Source: Streptomyces venezuelae (lineage in GTDB: Bacteria > Actinomycetota > Actinomycetes > Streptomycetales > Streptomycetaceae). Taken from it: 64,000 bases of DNA. Of the stretch, positions 17,355 to 26,546 are shown in pieces (within the stretch, counting starts at the first letter, position 1; each line of letters starts with the position of its first letter). The notes below the pieces were generated by a model. The model was given only the letters and a program-made list of their open reading frames with translations, did no database searches and was not told the origin of the DNA. A program made the translations under genes and the position numbers. The DNA lies in assembly GCF_008642375.1 (NCBI RefSeq), contig NZ_CP029194.1:2170001-2234000 (forward strand), read 5' to 3'.

Positions 17355-18182
17355 CTAGTCGTGCCAGGCGCCGAGCTCCTCCAGGAGCTCCTGGAGGGGC
17401 GCGAAGAGGCCCGGGGAGGCGGCCAGGGTCAGGTCGCCCGACTCCGGCTCTCCCGGCCGGCCACCCGTGAGGGCGCCGGCCTCGCGGGCGATGAGCGCTC
17501 CCGCGGCGAGGTCCCAGGGGTTGAGTCCGCGCTCGTAGTACGCGTCGAGGCGGCCGGCCGCGACGTCGCAGAGGTCGATCGCGGCCGAGCCGCCGCGGCG
17601 GATGTCGCGGACGCGCGGGATCACGCGCCGAGCCACGTCGGCCTGGTGGGCGCGGCGGGACTGGACGTATCCGAAGCCGGTGCCCACGAGGGCCTGACCG
17701 AGCTCGGGCGAGGGACGGGCCGCGAGGCGCCGCTCCCCCGCGTACGCGCCGCCGCCGAGGACCGCGCGGTACGTCTCGCCGCGCATGGGCGCCGCGACCA
17801 CGCCGACCACGGTCTCGCCGTCCCGCTCGGCGGCGATGGAGACCGCCCAGGTGGGCAGGCCGTAGAGGTAGTTCACGGTGCCGTCGAGCGGGTCGATCAC
17901 CCAGCGGATCCCGCTGGTGCCGGGGCTCGACGCGCCCTCCTCGCCGAGGAAGCCGTCCTGTGGGCGGTGCTCGGAGAGGAAGCCGGTGATCAGCTTCTCG
18001 GCGGCGATGTCCATCTCGGTGACGACGTCGATGGGGCTCGACTTGGTCTTCGCCACGGCCAGGTCGTCCGGCCGGCCGTCGCGGAGGAGGGCTCCGGCCC
18101 GCCGTGCGGCCTCCAGGCCGAGGTCGAGCAGTTTGGCGAGCAGCGGGTCGCTCACGTCGGTCACGCCGTTCAGGTCGGTCAC
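17355..18182 (-). CDS. suhB: Inositol monophosphatase family protein
   Basis: This 275-residue Mg-dependent phosphatase has the family motifs GEEG (residues 80-83), DPLDGT (97-102) and the C-terminal NPWDLAAGALIAREAGA, which together form the three-metal active site. In actinobacteria the family supplies myo-inositol for mycothiol and phosphatidylinositol, or dephosphorylates related polyols or histidinol phosphate; the exact substrate cannot be told here. The start is GTG 18182 with AAGGAG upstream. It lies 9 bp after ferrochelatase in one operon, matching Rv2701c near dut in mycobacteria. Confidence 0.92.
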   Translation of the reverse strand: MTDLNGVTDVSDPLLAKLLDLGLEAARRAGALLRDGRPDDLAVAKTKSSPIDVVTEMDIAAEKLITGFLSEHRPQDGFLGEEGASSPGTSGIRWVIDPLDGTVNYLYGLPTWAVSIAAERDGETVVGVVAAPMRGETYRAVLGGGAYAGERRLAARPSPELGQALVGTGFGYVQSRRAHQADVARRVIPRVRDIRRGGSAAIDLCDVAAGRLDAYYERGLNPWDLAAGALIAREAGALTGGRPGEPESGDLTLAASPGLFAPLQELLEELGAWHD

Positions 18183-18191
18183 AGGGGCTCC

Positions 18192-19319
18192 TTACGCGTA
18201 CGGGCTGTCGGCGCCGGCCGCCGCGGGGCGCTCCGCCCTCGCCGGGCAGCAGCCGATGGGGCACAGGTCGTGGGAGGCTCCGAGGGCGCCCAGGGCGCAC
18301 CGCTCCACCCGCGTGCCCCGCTCGCCCGCGGCCCGCTCCAGGACGAGGTCGCGGACGGCCGCGGCGAACCGCGGGTCGGCCCCGACGGTCGCCGAGCGCC
18401 GGACGGGCAGGCCGAGTTCGGCCGCCTTGGCCGTGGCCTCCGTGTCGAGGTCGTAGAGGACCTCCATGTGGTCGGAGACGAAGCCGATGGGGACCATGAC
18501 GGCCGCGGTCGCCCCGGCACCGTGCAGCTCCTCCAGGTGGTCGCAGATGTCGGGCTCGAGCCACGGGATGTGCGGGGCGCCGCTGCGGGACTGGTAGACG
18601 AGCTTCCAGGGGTACGCGATGCCGGTCGCCTCGCGGACGGCCTCGACGATCACCTGGGCCACGTCGAGGTGCTGGCGCACGTAGGCACCGCCCTCGCCGT
18701 GCTCGGCGACCGGTCCCGAGCTGTCTGCGGCGGAGTCGGGGATGGAGTGGGTGGTGAAGGCGAGGTGGGCCCCGTCGCGGACGGACGGGTCGAGCTCCGC
18801 GAGGGAGGCGAGGACGCCCTCGACCATGGGCTCGACGAAGCCGGGGTGGTTGAAGTAGTGCCGGAGCTTGTCGACGCGGGGCAGCGGGAGCCCCTCCGCT
18901 TCCAGGGTGGCGAGCGCGTCGGCGAGGTTCTCGCGGTACTGGCGGCAGCCCGAGTAGGAGGCGTACGCACTGGTGGTGAGGACGGCGATGTGACGCCGGC
19001 CGTCGGTGATCATCTCGCGGAGGGTGTCGGTGAGGTACGGCGCCCAGTTCCGGTTTCCCCAGTGGACCGGGAGGTCGAGGCCGGCCTCCGCGAAGTCCGT
19101 CCGCAGCGCGTCGAGCAGCGCGCGGTTCTGGTCGTTGATCGGGCTGACGCCGCCGAAGAGGAAGTAGTGCTGCCCCACTTCCTTGAGCCGTTCCTTCGGA
19201 ATGCCTCGGCCGCGCGTCACGTTCTCCAGGAACGGGACCACGTCGTCCGGGCCCTCGGGGCCGCCGAACGAGAGCAGCAGCAGGGCGTCGTACGGGGCGG
19301 GATCGTGCTGATCGGACAT
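18192..19319 (-). CDS. hemH: Ferrochelatase (coproporphyrin ferrochelatase type)
   Basis: This 375-residue enzyme inserts iron into a porphyrin. Actinobacteria use the coproporphyrin-dependent haem route, so the substrate is probably coproporphyrin III (CpfC). Seen in the sequence are the N-terminal [19 protein letters not shown], the GNRNWAPYL pocket, the iron-site histidine region FTTHSIPDS, and [11 protein letters not shown]. Cys125 (SGCRQY) and a C-terminal cysteine cluster ([18 protein letters not shown]) fit the [2Fe-2S] cluster known in actinobacterial homologues. The start is ATG 19319. The phosphatase gene follows in the operon. Confidence 0.95.
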   Translation of the reverse strand: MSDQHDPAPYDALLLLSFGGPEGPDDVVPFLENVTRGRGIPKERLKEVGQHYFLFGGVSPINDQNRALLDALRTDFAEAGLDLPVHWGNRNWAPYLTDTLREMITDGRRHIAVLTTSAYASYSGCRQYRENLADALATLEAEGLPLPRVDKLRHYFNHPGFVEPMVEGVLASLAELDPSVRDGAHLAFTTHSIPDSAADSSGPVAEHGEGGAYVRQHLDVAQVIVEAVREATGIAYPWKLVYQSRSGAPHIPWLEPDICDHLEELHGAGATAAVMVPIGFVSDHMEVLYDLDTEATAKAAELGLPVRRSATVGADPRFAAAVRDLVLERAAGERGTRVERCALGALGASHDLCPIGCCPARAERPAAAGADSPYA

Positions 19320-19445
19320 GGCCCGATCCTCCCACCCGACTCCGGTGCCGGAGGGCGCGGCCCGTCGGACGGCGCGCGCGGAGCGGTACTCGTCCGAAAA
19401 GGCGGTCGTCGTCCGAAAAAAGGGGGATGACCGATCGACTTCAAC

Positions 19446-19472
19446 ACCGTAGGCTTTAGCTATTAATTACAC
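19446..19472 (+). promoter_or_regulatory. AT-rich promoter segment upstream of the MFS gene
   Basis: The stretch around TTTAGCTATTAATTACAC is the most AT-rich run for several kilobases. It lies between divergent ferrochelatase and MFS genes. TAGGCT or TATTAA could serve as the -10 box. The exact start site cannot be fixed by eye. Confidence 0.4.
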
Positions 19473-19526
19473 GTGTTGATTCGTCGCGCGGAGCCCGCTC
19501 CGAAGCACGGAGATCCGGAGATCCTC

Positions 19527-20792
19527 TTGCCCAGCCCCTACCGCGCGATCTTCACCGCGCCCGGCACCACCTCGTTCTCCGTCGCCGGATTCTTCGGGCG
19601 CATGCCGCTGTCCATGATGGGCATCGGCGTCGTCACCATGATTTCGCAGGTCACCGGCAGGTACGGGCTGGCGGGCGCCCTCTCGGCGACGCTCGCGATG
19701 TCCGCCGCCGTCCTCGGTCCGCTGGTCTCGCGCCTGGTCGACCGGCACGGACAGCGCAAGGTGCTCCGCCCGGTGACGCTGATCTCGCTCGCCGCTGCCG
19801 CCGGACTCCTCGTCTGCGTGCAGCAGCAGGCCCCGGACTGGACGCTCTTCGTCTTCACGGCCGTCATCGGCTGTGTGCCGAGCATCGGCGCGATGACCCG
19901 GTCCCGCTGGGCGGAGATCTACCGGGGCGACGAGCGGCGCCTGCACACCGCGTACTCGTGGGAGTCGATCGTCGACGAGGTGTGCTTCATCTTCGGCCCG
20001 ATCATCTCCATCGGCCTGTCCACGACCTGGTTCCCCGAGGCCGGACCGCTGTTCGCCGCGGTGTTCCTGGCCATCGGCGTCTTCTGGCTGACCTCCCAGC
20101 GCGGCACGGAGCCGGTGCCGCACCCCCGGGTGAGCGGCGAGAAGAGCGTGTCCGCGCTCCGCTCCCCCGGTCTCCAGGTGCTGGCCCTCGCCTTCGTCGC
20201 CACCGGAGCCATCTTCGGCTCGGTGGACGTGGTGACCGTGGCCTTCGCCGAGGAGCAGGGGCACAAGGCCGCCGCGAGCCTCGTCCTGGCCGTCTATGCC
20301 CTGGGCTCCTGCCTCGCCGGCGCGGTCTTCGGACTCCTGCACCTCAAGGGCGAGCCGTCCCGCCGCTGGCTCCTGGGCGTCTGCGCGATGGCCGTGAGTA
20401 TGATCCCCCTCCTACTGGCCGGGAACTTGCCGTTGCTGGCCGTGGCGCTCTTTGTCGCGGGCCTGTCCATCGCACCGACGATGGTGACCACGATGGCCCT
20501 CGTCGAAGCGCACGTACCGCGCACCAAGCTGACCGAGGGCATGACCTGGACGGGTACCGGGCTCGCGATCGGCGTGGCGCTGGGCTCCTCGGCCGCCGGC
20601 TGGGTGGTCGACGCGTCCGGGGCGGAGGCGGGGTACGTGGTGCCCGTCGTCTCGGGTGCGCTCGCGGTCGCGGTGGGTCTCCTCGGACACCGCCGGCTGA
20701 GCAGGCCGGCGCCGGACCGGGAGGGGAAGCGTGAGCGGGACGACAGCAGCGGGGTCGGGGAGCACCAGGACGGCGAGCAGCCCGTGGCGTAA
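19527..20792 (+). CDS. MFS transporter
   Basis: This is a major facilitator protein of about 421 residues with twelve predicted helices. The loop-2/3 pattern RLVDRHGQRKVLRP is the MFS signature. The substrate is unknown; this actinobacterial group is usually annotated as drug or metabolite exporter. The start is uncertain. TTG 19527 (LPSPYRAIFTAPGT) follows GGAGATCCGGAG and fits relatives. An in-frame GTG at 19473 would add 18 residues and sits directly after an AT-rich promoter-like stretch. The 3' end overlaps the next gene by 62 bp in another frame, implying coupled translation. Confidence 0.88.
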   Translation: MPSPYRAIFTAPGTTSFSVAGFFGRMPLSMMGIGVVTMISQVTGRYGLAGALSATLAMSAAVLGPLVSRLVDRHGQRKVLRPVTLISLAAAAGLLVCVQQQAPDWTLFVFTAVIGCVPSIGAMTRSRWAEIYRGDERRLHTAYSWESIVDEVCFIFGPIISIGLSTTWFPEAGPLFAAVFLAIGVFWLTSQRGTEPVPHPRVSGEKSVSALRSPGLQVLALAFVATGAIFGSVDVVTVAFAEEQGHKAAASLVLAVYALGSCLAGAVFGLLHLKGEPSRRWLLGVCAMAVSMIPLLLAGNLPLLAVALFVAGLSIAPTMVTTMALVEAHVPRTKLTEGMTWTGTGLAIGVALGSSAAGWVVDASGAEAGYVVPVVSGALAVAVGLLGHRRLSRPAPDREGKRERDDSSGVGEHQDGEQPVA

Positions 20793-22071
20793 CTGGGCGG
20801 GGAACGTCACCTCCCGGCCTGTGCGGGAGGCGAGCCCGGCCTCGGCCGAGGAGCTGGCCGAGGTGGTGCGCAGGGCGGCCGCGGACGGGCTGCGGGTGAA
20901 GACGGTCGGCACCGGCCACTCCTTCACCTCGATCGCGGCCACCGACGGCGTACTCATCAGGCCGGGGCTGCTGACCGGCATCCGGCGCATCGACCGCGAG
21001 GCGATGACCGTCACGGTCGAGTCGGGCACCCCGCTCAAGCGGCTCAACGTGGCACTGGCCCGGGAGGGCCTGTCGCTCACGAACATGGGCGACATCATGG
21101 AGCAGACCGTCGCCGGGGCCACCTCCACGGGCACCCACGGCACGGGCCGTGACTCCGCCTCGATAGCGGCGCAGATCCGCGAGCTGGAGCTGGTGACGGC
21201 ATCGGGCGAGCTGCTCACCTGCTCCGAGAAGGAGAACCCCGAGGTCTTCGCGGCCGCCCGGATCGGGCTCGGCGCCCTCGGCGTGGTCACCGCCATCACC
21301 TTCGCAGTGGAGCCGGTCTTCCTGCTGACCGCCCGCGAGGAGCCGATGACCTTCGACCGGGTCACCTCGGAGTTCGACGCGCTGCACGCGGAGAACGAGC
21401 ACTTCGAGTTCTACTGGTTCCCCCACACGGACAACTGCAACACCAAGCGCAACAACCGCAGCGCCGGCCCCGCCGCTCCTCCCGGGAAGGTCAGCGGCTG
21501 GATCGAGGACGAGCTCCTCTCCAACGGGCTCTTCCAGCTCGCCTGCTCGGTGGGCCGCGCGGTCCCGCCGGTCATCCCCTCGATCGCCAAGGTCTCCAGC
21601 CGGGCCCTGTCGGCCCGTACGTACACCGACATCCCGTACAAGGTCTTCACCTCGCCGCGCCGCGTGCGCTTCCTGGAGATGGAGTACGCGCTGCCGCGTG
21701 AGGCGGCGGTCTCCGCGCTGCGCGAGGTCAAGGAGATGGTCGAGCGCTCGCCGCTCAAGGTGAGCTTCCCGGTGGAGGTGCGCACCGCCCCGGCGGACGA
21801 CATCGCGCTGTCCACGGCTTCCGGGCGGGAGACCGCCTACATCGCCGTCCACCTCTACAAGGGAACGCCCCACCGCGGCTACTTCACCGCGGTGGAGCGC
21901 ATCATGACGGCGCACGGGGGGCGCCCCCACTGGGGCAAGATCCACACCCGTGACGCCGCCTACTTCTCCGAGGTCTACCCGCGCTTCGCCGAGTTCACGG
22001 CGCTGCGCGACCGGCTGGACCCGGACCGGCTCTTCGCCAACGACTACCTGCGGCGGGTCCTGGGCGACTGA
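20731..22071 (+). CDS. FAD-binding sugar-1,4-lactone oxidase (D-arabinono-lactone oxidase family)
   Basis: This 446-residue flavoprotein is of the VAO/ALO type. The FAD_binding_4 domain (about 20-180) has GTGHSFTSIAATDG, whose His is at the position used for covalent flavin attachment in relatives, and TSTGTHGTG. The C-terminal ALO domain (about 190-446) ends with HWGKIHTRD and DRLDPDRLFANDYLRRVLG. Relatives oxidise sugar lactones or alditols with oxygen, releasing peroxide; the substrate here is unknown. The start is GTG 20731 after GGAGGGGAAGC, inside the end of the MFS gene. Confidence 0.9.
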   Translation: MSGTTAAGSGSTRTASSPWRNWAGNVTSRPVREASPASAEELAEVVRRAAADGLRVKTVGTGHSFTSIAATDGVLIRPGLLTGIRRIDREAMTVTVESGTPLKRLNVALAREGLSLTNMGDIMEQTVAGATSTGTHGTGRDSASIAAQIRELELVTASGELLTCSEKENPEVFAAARIGLGALGVVTAITFAVEPVFLLTAREEPMTFDRVTSEFDALHAENEHFEFYWFPHTDNCNTKRNNRSAGPAAPPGKVSGWIEDELLSNGLFQLACSVGRAVPPVIPSIAKVSSRALSARTYTDIPYKVFTSPRRVRFLEMEYALPREAAVSALREVKEMVERSPLKVSFPVEVRTAPADDIALSTASGRETAYIAVHLYKGTPHRGYFTAVERIMTAHGGRPHWGKIHTRDAAYFSEVYPRFAEFTALRDRLDPDRLFANDYLRRVLGD

Positions 22072-22074
22072 CCG

Positions 22075-23103
22075 TCAGCCGGCGTCGCCCGCGGCCGGTG
22101 CCGTCGGGGTCCCGGGGGCGGCGGCGCCTGTGGTCGGGGCCTCGGTCGGCGCCGTCGGCGTCACCGGGTCCGTGGGTCCGGTCGGACCGGTCGTGGGCTC
22201 CGTCGGCCCGGCCGGGTCGGTCGGACCGGTCGTGGGGCCGGTGGTCGGGCCGGTCGGGTCCGGCGCAGGAGTCGGCCCGCCGTCGGTGGTGCCCGAGGAC
22301 GTCGGGTCCGGATCGGGGGTCGCGGTGCCGGTGCCCGGCTTCTCCGGGTCCGGCGTGGCGCCCGTCGCGGGCGTGCCGTCGCCGTCCTCCCGCTGCCCGG
22401 TGTCGCCGGCGGAGCCGGAGGGCGTCGGCGCGGGGTTCTCTCCCCGGTCCGGGGCGTCCTGCCCGGAGCTCCCGCCGCCTCGGACGACGGAGCCGAAGGT
22501 GGTGGTCCCCTGGGTGCCGCTGAAGTCCCGGCCCGAGACCAGCTCGTAGGCGGTGATCCCGCCCATGGTGACGCCGAAGACCAGGGCCGCGGCGATCGCC
22601 GGGCGCTTCCAGCCGCGGACGCGGGTGCCGTGCGTGGTCGCGGCGCCGAACTCCTCGTCGTACGGGACGGAGTCCGCGGAACCGGGCGGCGGGACCGTGC
22701 CGAGCATCAGGGTGTGCCGGTCCCCGTCACCCGCCGCGCGGGCGGCCGGGAACGGCACCTGACGGGCCTTCGGCCTGGCGGCGGCGGTCGCGTCGCGCAC
22801 CTGCTCGCCCGTGCGCCTGAACAGGTGCTGGAAGAGCGGGCCGCCGCAGGTGGCGATGACGCTGATCACTCCGGCGCCCAGGATCGTGCCGTACACCCCG
22901 AGGGTCGAGGCGAGTTTGGCGGCGATGACGGCGGCCAGGGCGCTGCCCGAGACCTGAGCCACGCTCAGGTCGATCCTTCTCCTGCCGGGACCGCTCTCCC
23001 CCGCCGTGTCCGTGCCCCGTCCCACCTCCGCCTTCTCCGGATTCCCCGGCTCGTCCGTGTCGGTCTCCGGCCTGTGACGCATCTCCAACCCCTGATGGCT
23101 CAT
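22075..23103 (-). CDS. Membrane protein with Pro/Thr/Gly-rich C-terminal tail, unknown function
   Basis: This 342-residue protein starts at ATG 23103 behind AAGGCGAACGG; an alternative ATG lies seven codons later. Residues 35-80 form a Gly/Ala-rich hydrophobic hairpin (LAAVIAAKLASTLGVYGTIL). A second membrane helix lies near 165-190 (AIAAALVFGVTMGGITAYEL). The last 130 residues are low-complexity repeats of GPTTGPT and TPDPDP type, likely outside the membrane and wall-spanning. No enzyme domain is visible. The stop abuts the end of the convergent lactone oxidase gene (3 bp between). Confidence 0.75.
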   Translation of the reverse strand: MSHQGLEMRHRPETDTDEPGNPEKAEVGRGTDTAGESGPGRRRIDLSVAQVSGSALAAVIAAKLASTLGVYGTILGAGVISVIATCGGPLFQHLFRRTGEQVRDATAAARPKARQVPFPAARAAGDGDRHTLMLGTVPPPGSADSVPYDEEFGAATTHGTRVRGWKRPAIAAALVFGVTMGGITAYELVSGRDFSGTQGTTTFGSVVRGGGSSGQDAPDRGENPAPTPSGSAGDTGQREDGDGTPATGATPDPEKPGTGTATPDPDPTSSGTTDGGPTPAPDPTGPTTGPTTGPTDPAGPTEPTTGPTGPTDPVTPTAPTEAPTTGAAAPGTPTAPAAGDAG

Positions 23104-23566
23104 CCGTTCGCCTTGCACCCAGAAGGGACAAATAGGCGAAGGGAATAGTTCCGGTTCCGCCGGTTCTGTGAAGAGGGACACGTGCGGGGCAAGATCGCGG
23201 AGACTCAACTCCCGTACCGCCCGAGAAGTTGGGCGGCGCGCCGGTCCACCCAAGTGGCCCGAATGGAGTACATTGGCGAACCCTGGGACCGGACGCCTTC
23301 ACGGGTGCCCGGGATCGGGGAGGGGGCCGAACGTGGCACTCGAACCGGCGGCGCCGCTGCACCGCACGGAGACCCGCTGCACAGCGTGACCGTCAGTCAC
23401 TCTGAGTGGCGAACAGGTAACCGTGCCATAACGGCGCTCCAGGGTCCATGCCCGACACGCCGGGCAACTCGGCAAGGTAGTGGCAGGCTGCACCCGGGCA
23501 GGCCACACTCGACTAGCGGAAGCAGCGACGCACGTGACGTCGGCAGGCACCACCCGGGAGGTCCCC
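23104..23566. other. 463-bp divergent promoter region upstream of sepH
   Basis: No gene is supported in either orientation. Two overlapping short inverted repeats lie 160-180 bp before sepH: GTGAC-CGTCA-GTCAC (23386-23400) and CACT-CTG-AGTG (23398-23408). They are followed by an AT-richer stretch with GGTAACCGTGCCATAACGG, a likely promoter area. Confidence 0.5.
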
Positions 23567-24601
23567 ATGCCCGAACTGCGTGTCGTGGCCGTCTCCAACG
23601 ACGGCACACGACTGGTGCTGAAGGCTGCTGACAGCACGGAGTACACACTTCCGATCGACGAGCGCCTCCGCGCCGCCGTGCGCAACGACCGCGCGCGCCT
23701 CGGTCAGATCGAGATCGAGGTGGAGAGCCACCTCCGCCCCCGCGACATCCAGGCGCGGATACGAGCCGGTGCCTCCGCGGAGGAGGTCGCCCAGCTCGCC
23801 GGCATCCCCGTCGACCGCGTGCGCCGCTTCGAGGGCCCCGTCCTCGCGGAGCGTGCCTTCATGGCGGAGCGGGCCCGCAAGACCCCGGTCCGCAGGCCCG
23901 GGGAGAACAGCGGCCCGCAGCTCGGCGAGGCGGTGCAGGAGCGGCTGCTGCTGCGCGGCGCCGACAAGGACACCGTGCAGTGGGACTCGTGGAGGCGCGA
24001 CGACGGCACCTGGGAGGTGCTGCTCGTCTACCGCGTCGCGGGCGAGGTCCACACGGCCAGCTGGACGTACGACCCGCCCAGGCGGCTCGTCCAGGCCGTG
24101 GACGACGAGGCGCGTGCGCTGATCGGCGAGACGGACGACACGATCGCCGCCGCGCCCGAGCCGAGCTTCCCCTTCGTGCCGCGCATCGCCCGGCTGCCCC
24201 GGGACAGGCCCCTGGACCGGGCGCTCGACCGCCAGCTGGAGCGGCTGGAGCGGCCGGCCCCGGCCCCGGCGCCCGAGCCGGAGGAGGAGCGGGACACGCT
24301 GACGAGCCTCCTGGAGGCCGTCCCGAACTTCCGCGGCGACATGGTCGTGCCCGAGCCTCCGGAGACGGAGCCCTCGGAGGAGCCGGAGGCGGAGGAGCCC
24401 CCGGCCCCGGCCGCCTCGGCGGGCGCGGGTGCCGCGTACGCCGATGTCCTGATGCCGCGCGCCGTCTCGGGCCACCGCGACCGCCTCACCGGCACCACCG
24501 ACCGCCAGGCCGAGGCCGACGGCGTCCGCCCCGGCCGCCGCGCCGCGGTGCCGAGCTGGGACGAGATCGTCTTCGGCACCCGGCGCAAGAAGCAGGAGTG
24601 A
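23567..24601 (+). CDS. sepH: SepH, cell-division FtsZ-assembly regulator
   Basis: This 344-residue actinobacterial cell-division protein binds FtsZ and stimulates its assembly at sporulation and vegetative septa. The N-terminal DUF3071 region (about 1-170) contains the helix-turn-helix ASAEEVAQLAGIPVDRVRRF needed for FtsZ interaction. The Pro/Glu-rich linker (about 215-300) is disordered. The extreme C-terminus has the conserved short motif PSWDEIVFGTRRKK. The start is ATG 23567 (MPELRVVAVSNDGTRLVL), where the conserved sequence begins. Confidence 0.95.
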   Translation: MPELRVVAVSNDGTRLVLKAADSTEYTLPIDERLRAAVRNDRARLGQIEIEVESHLRPRDIQARIRAGASAEEVAQLAGIPVDRVRRFEGPVLAERAFMAERARKTPVRRPGENSGPQLGEAVQERLLLRGADKDTVQWDSWRRDDGTWEVLLVYRVAGEVHTASWTYDPPRRLVQAVDDEARALIGETDDTIAAAPEPSFPFVPRIARLPRDRPLDRALDRQLERLERPAPAPAPEPEEERDTLTSLLEAVPNFRGDMVVPEPPETEPSEEPEAEEPPAPAASAGAGAAYADVLMPRAVSGHRDRLTGTTDRQAEADGVRPGRRAAVPSWDEIVFGTRRKKQE

Positions 24602-24640
24602 TCCGCGGAGGCGGATGAGGAACATGTGAGGGAGACGTGA

Positions 24641-24676
24641 GGGGCCCGCGCCGGGCAGCTGGTCGGCGCGGGCCCC
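24641..24676. terminator. Terminator between sepH and sseA
   Basis: Perfect 12-bp arms GGGGCCCGCGCC (24641-24652) and GGCGCGGGCCCC (24665-24676) flank a 12-base loop, between convergent genes. Confidence 0.8.
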
Positions 24677-24735
24677 TTCGCGCTTGGTCCTGCGTACGGG
24701 TGCGTCCTGCGTACGGACGCGTGGCCCTCCTGGTC

Positions 24736-25563
24736 CTACTGCGGGTCCGGGCCCGTGGCCACCGGGCGGGCGGGGTCGCCGGACCACTCCGACCAGGACC
24801 CGGCGTAGAGCGCCGCGGGGATGCCCGCGATCTCCAGGGCCAGGACCTCATGCGCACCCGAGACGCCCGAGCCGCAGTAGACCGCCACCGGGGAGCCCTC
24901 GGCCGCGCCCAGGGCGGTGAAGCGGTCCCGCAGGGCGGCGGCGTCCAGGAAACGGCCGTCCGCGTCCACGTTCTCCGTCGTCGGGGCCGAGACCGCACCC
25001 GGGATGTGCCCGCCGACCCGGTCGATCGGCTCCACATCGCCCCGGTAGCGCTCCGCCGCCCGGGCGTCCAGGAGCAGCCCGGCTCGGGCCAGCTCGGCGG
25101 CCCCGTCGGCGTCGAGCAGCCCCAGGGCGCCCGGCTCCGGCCGGAAGTCGCCCGGCTCCGGCTCGGGGGTCTTCTCGGAGAGCTCTCCCGTCCAGGCCGC
25201 GAGGCCGCCGTCCAGGACCCGCACGTCGGGGTGGCCCGTCCAGCGGAGCAGCCACCAGGCGCGGGCGGCGCCCCAGCCGAGGCCGCCGTCGTAGACGACG
25301 ACGGGCCGGCCCGCCGAGACACCCGCTCGCCGCATCGCTGCCCCGAAGGCCGCCACGTCGGGCAGCGGGTGCCGCCCACCGCGCCCGGGCGGTCCCGCCA
25401 GTTCACTGTCCAGGTCGACGTAGACCGCGTCGGGGAGGTGACCGGCCTCGTACGCGGGCCGTCCGGGCGGGCCGCCGAGCGTCCAGCGGACGTCCAGGAG
25501 AACCGGCGGCCGGGCCCCGGCCGACTCGCTCAGAAGTTCGCTTGCGGAGATGATGGGGTTCAT
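24736..25563 (-). CDS. sseA: Sulfurtransferase with two rhodanese domains
   Basis: This 275-residue tandem rhodanese is a thiosulfate or 3-mercaptopyruvate sulfurtransferase. The first, inactive domain covers about 1-130 and the second 150-265. The active-site loop CGSGVSG places the persulfide cysteine at Cys230; CGSGV(T/S) loops favour mercaptopyruvate in studied enzymes. The start is ATG 25563. The GAGG seven bases upstream of it fits better than the next in-frame ATG (25572). The pairing beside sepH is common in Streptomyces. Confidence 0.92.
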   Translation of the reverse strand: MNPIISASELLSESAGARPPVLLDVRWTLGGPPGRPAYEAGHLPDAVYVDLDSELAGPPGRGGRHPLPDVAAFGAAMRRAGVSAGRPVVVYDGGLGWGAARAWWLLRWTGHPDVRVLDGGLAAWTGELSEKTPEPEPGDFRPEPGALGLLDADGAAELARAGLLLDARAAERYRGDVEPIDRVGGHIPGAVSAPTTENVDADGRFLDAAALRDRFTALGAAEGSPVAVYCGSGVSGAHEVLALEIAGIPAALYAGSWSEWSGDPARPVATGPDPQ

Positions 25564-25736
25564 GGGTGCCATCCTCGCGCAGCCGGCACGGCCGCGGGGG
25601 GACATCCCGGCGCCCTCGCGCCACAACGCGCCCCCCACGGTCGGTGCGGCCGGGACGCGCGGCCCGCCCGTCGGTGCGACCATCGGCCATGAGGCACGCG
25701 GCACGGCCACGACGATGGTCCGAGGAGAGGGTGACG

Positions 25737-26513
25737 ATGACCGAGGCGACCCGGCGCACACCCGGCACGCCCTGCTGGGTGAGCCTGATGGTGCACGGGC
25801 TTGACGGGACACAGGAGTTCTACGGCGCGCTCTTCGGCTGGGAGTTCGTGCCCGGCCCGCAGCACCTCGGCCCGTACGTCCGGGCACTGCTCGACGGCGA
25901 GGAGGTGGCGGGCATCGGCCAGCTGCCGCCCGACCGGCATCTGCCCATCGCCTGGACCCCCTATCTGGCCACCGACGACGCCGACGAGACCGCCGAGACG
26001 ATCCGCTGCTGCGGCGGCACGGTCGCGGTCGGCCCGCTGGACGCGGGCGAGGCCGGCCGCCTGGCGCTCTGCTCCGACCCGGTCGGCGCGGTCTTCGGCA
26101 TCTGGCAGGCGGAGGCGCACCACGGCACGGCGACCGCCGGACCGCCGGGGACCCCCGTATGGAACGAGCTCCTCACGTACGAGACGTCCTCGGTCGCCAA
26201 GTTCTACCGGTCGATCTTCGGCTACGAGGTGGAACCGGTCGTCTCGGCCGACTTCGACTTCGCCACGCTCCACCTGGACGACCGCCCGGTGGCCTCCCTG
26301 CACGGCGTCGGGAACGCGCTGCCCCGGGAGCGGGGCGCGCACTGGATGACGTACTTCGAGGTCGAGGACACGGACGGGGCCGCGCGGCTGGTGACGGACC
26401 TCGGCGGGCACGTGCTGAAGCCGCCGAGGGAGGGCACGGCGGGGCGGCAGGCGCTGGTGACGGACCCTGAGGGCGCGGTGTTCACGCTCGTCAGGTCCGT
26501 CGACCACCAGTGA
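25737..26513 (+). CDS. VOC-superfamily (glyoxalase/bleomycin-resistance-like) protein
   Basis: This 258-residue protein has two VOC modules (about 10-125 and 135-255), each with the beta-alpha-beta-beta-beta pattern. Segments such as FYGALFGWEF and FYRSIFGYEVE mark the start of each module, and GAVFGIWQ/GAVFTLVR the ends. Family members bind a metal or a drug. The metal ligands are not obvious and the substrate is unknown. ATG 25737 follows GAGGAGAGGGTGACG. Confidence 0.88.
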   Translation: MTEATRRTPGTPCWVSLMVHGLDGTQEFYGALFGWEFVPGPQHLGPYVRALLDGEEVAGIGQLPPDRHLPIAWTPYLATDDADETAETIRCCGGTVAVGPLDAGEAGRLALCSDPVGAVFGIWQAEAHHGTATAGPPGTPVWNELLTYETSSVAKFYRSIFGYEVEPVVSADFDFATLHLDDRPVASLHGVGNALPRERGAHWMTYFEVEDTDGAARLVTDLGGHVLKPPREGTAGRQALVTDPEGAVFTLVRSVDHQ

Positions 26514-26546
26514 GTCGTCACGGTCCCCCGGCCCCTGCCCTCCGGG

